NCBI GenBank assembly: GCA_003561595.1
Contig: PWWF01000422.1
Span: 1 to 16,821 of the forward strand
Source: Paracoccaceae bacterium
GTDB taxonomy: Bacteria; Pseudomonadota; Alphaproteobacteria; Rhodobacterales; Rhodobacteraceae
Length of the DNA: 16,821 nucleotides
Reading direction: 5' to 3'
A program made the position numbers and the translations under genes. Positions 15,007 to 16,821 of this stretch are shown here, one piece after another. The notes under the pieces are model-generated. The model was not told the origin of the DNA. It was given only the letters and a program-made list of their open reading frames with translations, and did no database searches. The stretch's first letter is position 1; each line of letters starts with the position of its first letter.

Positions 15007-15873
15007 ATGCAGACGCGCCCCTTCCGGTCCGTGCTATACATCCCCGGTTCCAAAGCGCGCGCGCTGGAAAAGGCCATGGGCCTGCCCGCCGATGCGATCA
15101 TCTTCGATCTCGAAGACGCCGTCGCGCCTGACGAAAAAGGTAAGGCGCGCGTGCTGCTGGCCGAGACGCTGCAAGGCCGCGATTATGGCGCGCGCGCAAA
15201 GCTGGTGCGGATAAATGCGCTGTCCTCCGAATGGGGCGCGGAGGATCTGGACGTGATCGCCAGCGCCCGGCCCGAGGCGATCCTGCTGCCCAAGGTCGAT
15301 ACCGCCGCGCATGTCGAGGATCTGGCGCGGCGACTGGACGCACGCCCCGAGACGGCAGAGACGCAGATCTGGGCGATGATGGAATCGCCCATGGGCGTGC
15401 TGAATGCGCTGTCCATTGCGCAGGCGCCGCGCATGGCGGGGGGCGTGATGGGTACGAATGATCTGGCCAAGGATATGGGCTGCCGCTTTCGCCCCGACCG
15501 CCTGCCGCTCCTGAGCGCGCTGCAACTGCCGCTGATGGCGGCCAAATCCGCCGGGATCGTGGCCGTGGACGGGGTGTATAACGCGTTCAAGGATACGGAG
15601 GGGCTGCGCGCGGAATGCGAACAGGGCCGCGACATGGGCTTTGACGGCAAGACGCTGATCCACCCCGCGCAACTGGACATCGCCAATGAGGTCTTTGCGC
15701 CCACCGAGGCCGAGGTCACGACCGCCCGCCGCCAGATCGCCGCCTTTGAAGAGGCGAAGGCGCGCGGTGAAGGGGTGGCGGTTGTGGATGGAAAGATCGT
15801 CGAGAATCTGCATATCGTGACGGCACAGCAAACCCTGGCACGGGCCGAAGCCATTGCCGAGATGACGGAGTAG
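15007..15873 (+). CDS. mcl2: (3S)-malyl-CoA thioesterase (HpcH/HpaI, CitE-like family)
   Basis: A 288-aa TIM-barrel enzyme of the CitE-like family. TRPFRSVLYIPGSKARALEKA, FDLEDAVAPDEK (33-44), VRIN with R68, LLPKVD, the Mg ligands E126 (MMESP) and D152 (GTNDLAKDMG), DGVYNAFKDTEGLRAECEQGRDMGFDGKTLIHPAQ and the GEGVAVVDGKIVENLH tail match Rhodobacter Mcl2 far better than the Mcl1 lyase. Mcl2 hydrolyses (3S)-malyl-CoA to malate and CoA. It thereby completes apparent malate synthase activity when glyoxylate and acetyl-CoA from the ethylmalonyl-CoA pathway are joined. The ATG at 15007 has AAGGAG 8 bases upstream; the frame upstream to 14965 lacks homology. It heads a tight operon with the nnrU-like gene. 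A beta-methylmalyl/citramalyl lyase role is the main alternative. Confidence 0.88.
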   Translation: MQTRPFRSVLYIPGSKARALEKAMGLPADAIIFDLEDAVAPDEKGKARVLLAETLQGRDYGARAKLVRINALSSEWGAEDLDVIASARPEAILLPKVDTAAHVEDLARRLDARPETAETQIWAMMESPMGVLNALSIAQAPRMAGGVMGTNDLAKDMGCRFRPDRLPLLSALQLPLMAAKSAGIVAVDGVYNAFKDTEGLRAECEQGRDMGFDGKTLIHPAQLDIANEVFAPTEAEVTTARRQIAAFEEAKARGEGVAVVDGKIVENLHIVTAQQTLARAEAIAEMTE

Positions 15874-15877
15874 CCAC

Positions 15878-16438
15878 ATGGGAACCCTGATCCTGATACT
15901 GGGCGTCGCGCTCTGGGCGGGCGCGCATTTCTTCAAACGCCTCGCGCCTGAACGGCGGGCGGCGATGGGCGAGTCCGGCAAGGGCGCGGTTGCGGGCGCG
16001 CTTCTGGTCTCGATCGTGCTGATGGTGATCGGCTACCGCATGGCCGACCCGATCTGGCTATGGGTGGAACCGTTCTGGATGGTCCATCTGAACAATCTGC
16101 TGGTCTTTGTCGGCTTCTACCTGTTCGCCGTGTCGGGGCTGAAGACCAATCTGCACCGGCGCATCCGGCATCCGCAGCTGTCGGGCTTCAAGGCCTGGGG
16201 GATTGCGCATTTGCTGGTGGTGGGCACGCTGCAGGGGGTGATCCTGTTCGGCGGGCTGCTGGCCTGGGCGGTGGCCTCGGTCATCGTGATCAACCGCGCG
16301 CAACGCGACTGGACGCCCCCGCCCGAGGCCGCGATGTGGCGTGAGGGCGTGGCCCTGGTGGGCGCGCTGTTTGCGATGCTGGTCGTGGGGCAGATCCATG
16401 GCTGGCTGGGTGTCTGGCCGTTTGGCGGGGGGATGTGA
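15878..16438 (+). CDS. NnrU-family integral membrane protein
   Basis: A 186-aa protein of the NnrU family (PF07298). About five hydrophobic segments are visible, near residues 1-17, 34-52, 68-88, 107-135 and 160-180. Family landmarks are AHFFKRLAPERR near the N-terminus and RHPQLSGFKAWGIAHLLVVGT in the middle. NnrU was named for nitric oxide metabolism in denitrifiers, but family members also sit beside unrelated genes, and the heme-containing domain relation suggests a redox or isomerase-like role. It starts 4 bases after the mcl2 stop, with ACGGAG inside the mcl2 end as ribosome site, so the two are co-translated. No nitrite or nitric oxide reductase genes are nearby, so a denitrification role is not supported by context. 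Confidence 0.9.
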   Translation: MGTLILILGVALWAGAHFFKRLAPERRAAMGESGKGAVAGALLVSIVLMVIGYRMADPIWLWVEPFWMVHLNNLLVFVGFYLFAVSGLKTNLHRRIRHPQLSGFKAWGIAHLLVVGTLQGVILFGGLLAWAVASVIVINRAQRDWTPPPEAAMWREGVALVGALFAMLVVGQIHGWLGVWPFGGGM

Positions 16439-16641
16439 TGCAGGTTTACCGATTGCTGAGCGAGGATGACACGTCTGCCTTTTGCCACAAGGTGAGCGAG
16501 GCGCTGTCCAGGGGCTGGGTGCTGCATGGCAGCCCGGTCTATGCCTATGACGCGGGGCGCGGGGTGATGCGTTGCGCGCAGGCCGTGGTGAAAGAGGTTG
16601 ACGGGACCTATTCGCCCGAGCTGAAGCTCGGAAACCTTTGA
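16438..16641 (+). CDS. DUF1737 domain protein
   Basis: A 67-aa protein with the DUF1737 pattern (PF08410): YRLLSEDDTSAFCHKVSEALSRGWVLHGSPVYAY, then AQAVVKEVDGTYSPELKL. The ATG at 16438 overlaps the TGA of the NnrU-family gene by one base (TGATG) and has GGCGGGGGGA in front, so it is probably made by re-initiation. A GTG one codon earlier is also possible. Function is unknown; members are small, soluble and often next to metabolic genes. It is the last gene before a strong terminator. Confidence 0.88.
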   Translation: MQVYRLLSEDDTSAFCHKVSEALSRGWVLHGSPVYAYDAGRGVMRCAQAVVKEVDGTYSPELKLGNL

Positions 16642-16644
16642 GTG

Positions 16645-16670
16645 GCGCGGGCTGCGCCCGCGCGTTTTTT
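16645..16670 (+). terminator. Intrinsic terminator after the DUF1737 gene
   Basis: Perfect 8-bp stem GCGCGGGC / GCCCGCGC with a TGC loop, one G, then six T (16665-16670). It starts three bases after the stop. Only 31 bases separate the T-run from the mch ATG, so it stands between two genes of the same pathway. Confidence 0.92.
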
Positions 16671-16692
16671 GAGTATTTTTGGCAAGATGAAG
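16671..16692 (+). promoter_or_regulatory. Post-terminator motif GAGTATTTTTGGCAAGATG-AAG
   Basis: An AT-rich then purine-rich segment directly after the terminator T-run. From memory, close variants of this motif recur after terminators in many Rhodobacterales genomes, but I cannot verify that here. Its last bases form the AAGGGG ribosome site of mch. Function is unknown. Confidence 0.4.
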
Positions 16693-16701
16693 GGGCACGG
16701 C

Positions 16702-16821
16702 ATGGGCAAGACCAATCCCGGTCGGTTTTTTGAGGATTATCGTGTCGGGCAGGTCATCGCACATGCTGTGCCGCGCACGATCTCTGGCGGAGAGCGGGCG
16801 CTTTATCATGCGCTTTATCCC
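16702..16821 (+). CDS. mch: Mesaconyl-CoA hydratase, MaoC-like, cut by the window end
   Basis: Only the first 40 codons are present: MGKTNPGRFFEDYRVGQVIA, then HAVPRTISGGERALYHALYP. This matches the N-terminus of Rhodobacter mesaconyl-CoA hydratase (beta-methylmalyl-CoA dehydratase), a double MaoC-like enzyme of about 340 aa. It hydrates mesaconyl-C1-CoA to beta-methylmalyl-CoA in the ethylmalonyl-CoA pathway. The ATG at 16702 has AAGGGG in front; an in-frame ATG at 16687 would add five residues without homology and overlap that site. Location downstream of mcl2 supports the call. Other MaoC-family dehydratases cannot be fully excluded from 40 residues. Confidence 0.8.
   Translation, partial: MGKTNPGRFFEDYRVGQVIAHAVPRTISGGERALYHALYP

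Noticed and set aside
15878..16438. Denitrification island suggested by the NnrU-family gene
   Set aside because: No nir, nor or nos genes or NnrR-type regulator are present; the neighbours belong to the ethylmalonyl-CoA pathway.

Overview
The window is a GC-rich alphaproteobacterial chromosome segment, most likely from the family Rhodobacteraceae. The pointers are the end of an atp operon with a short epsilon subunit, an isolated infC, a perfect FNR/FnrL-type box ahead of UspF-like stress proteins, and an ethylmalonyl-CoA pathway block (malyl-CoA thioesterase, NnrU-family protein, DUF1737 protein, mesaconyl-CoA hydratase). I recall the same local gene order from Rhodobacter relatives. I cannot name a genus.

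Layout. Positions 1-1489 hold the 3' part of atpD and all of atpC, closed by a strong hairpin. A minus-strand pair follows: tadA, overlapped at its 3' end by a ceramidase-like (CREST) membrane protein. hisA is on the plus strand from 2714. It is followed by a gene-free stretch (3437-3843) with two exact copies of a 65-base repeat. Then comes a tight minus-strand operon, glmU-glmS-alkD-like, which makes UDP-GlcNAc precursor and adds a DNA alkylation-repair protein. Divergent from glmU, and behind a perfect TTGAT-N4-ATCAA box, are three tandem UspF-like universal stress proteins. A 679-aa RACo-like [2Fe-2S]/ASKHA activator follows them.

From 11486 onward there is a bidirectional terminator and a convergent gene for an extremely acidic, membrane-anchored protein. 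infC follows, with a non-canonical ATA start that ORF callers miss, and it ends in a textbook terminator. Next are a minus-strand class III aminotransferase and a small secreted protein. The window closes with the plus-strand block mcl2 - nnrU-like - DUF1737, a terminator, and the first 40 codons of mch. Mcl2 and Mch both belong to ethylmalonyl-CoA assimilation of acetyl-CoA.

Most of the window is core metabolism and housekeeping. I see no phage, IS element, CRISPR array, tRNA or rRNA gene, and no convincing new defence or mobile system. The points most worth a second look are the FNR-controlled stress-protein cluster beside an orphan corrinoid-activator-like protein, the 65-base repeat pair and its possible relative upstream of glmU, the ATA start of infC, the 180-residue stretch without basic residues in the acidic protein, and the terminator placed 31 bases before mch.
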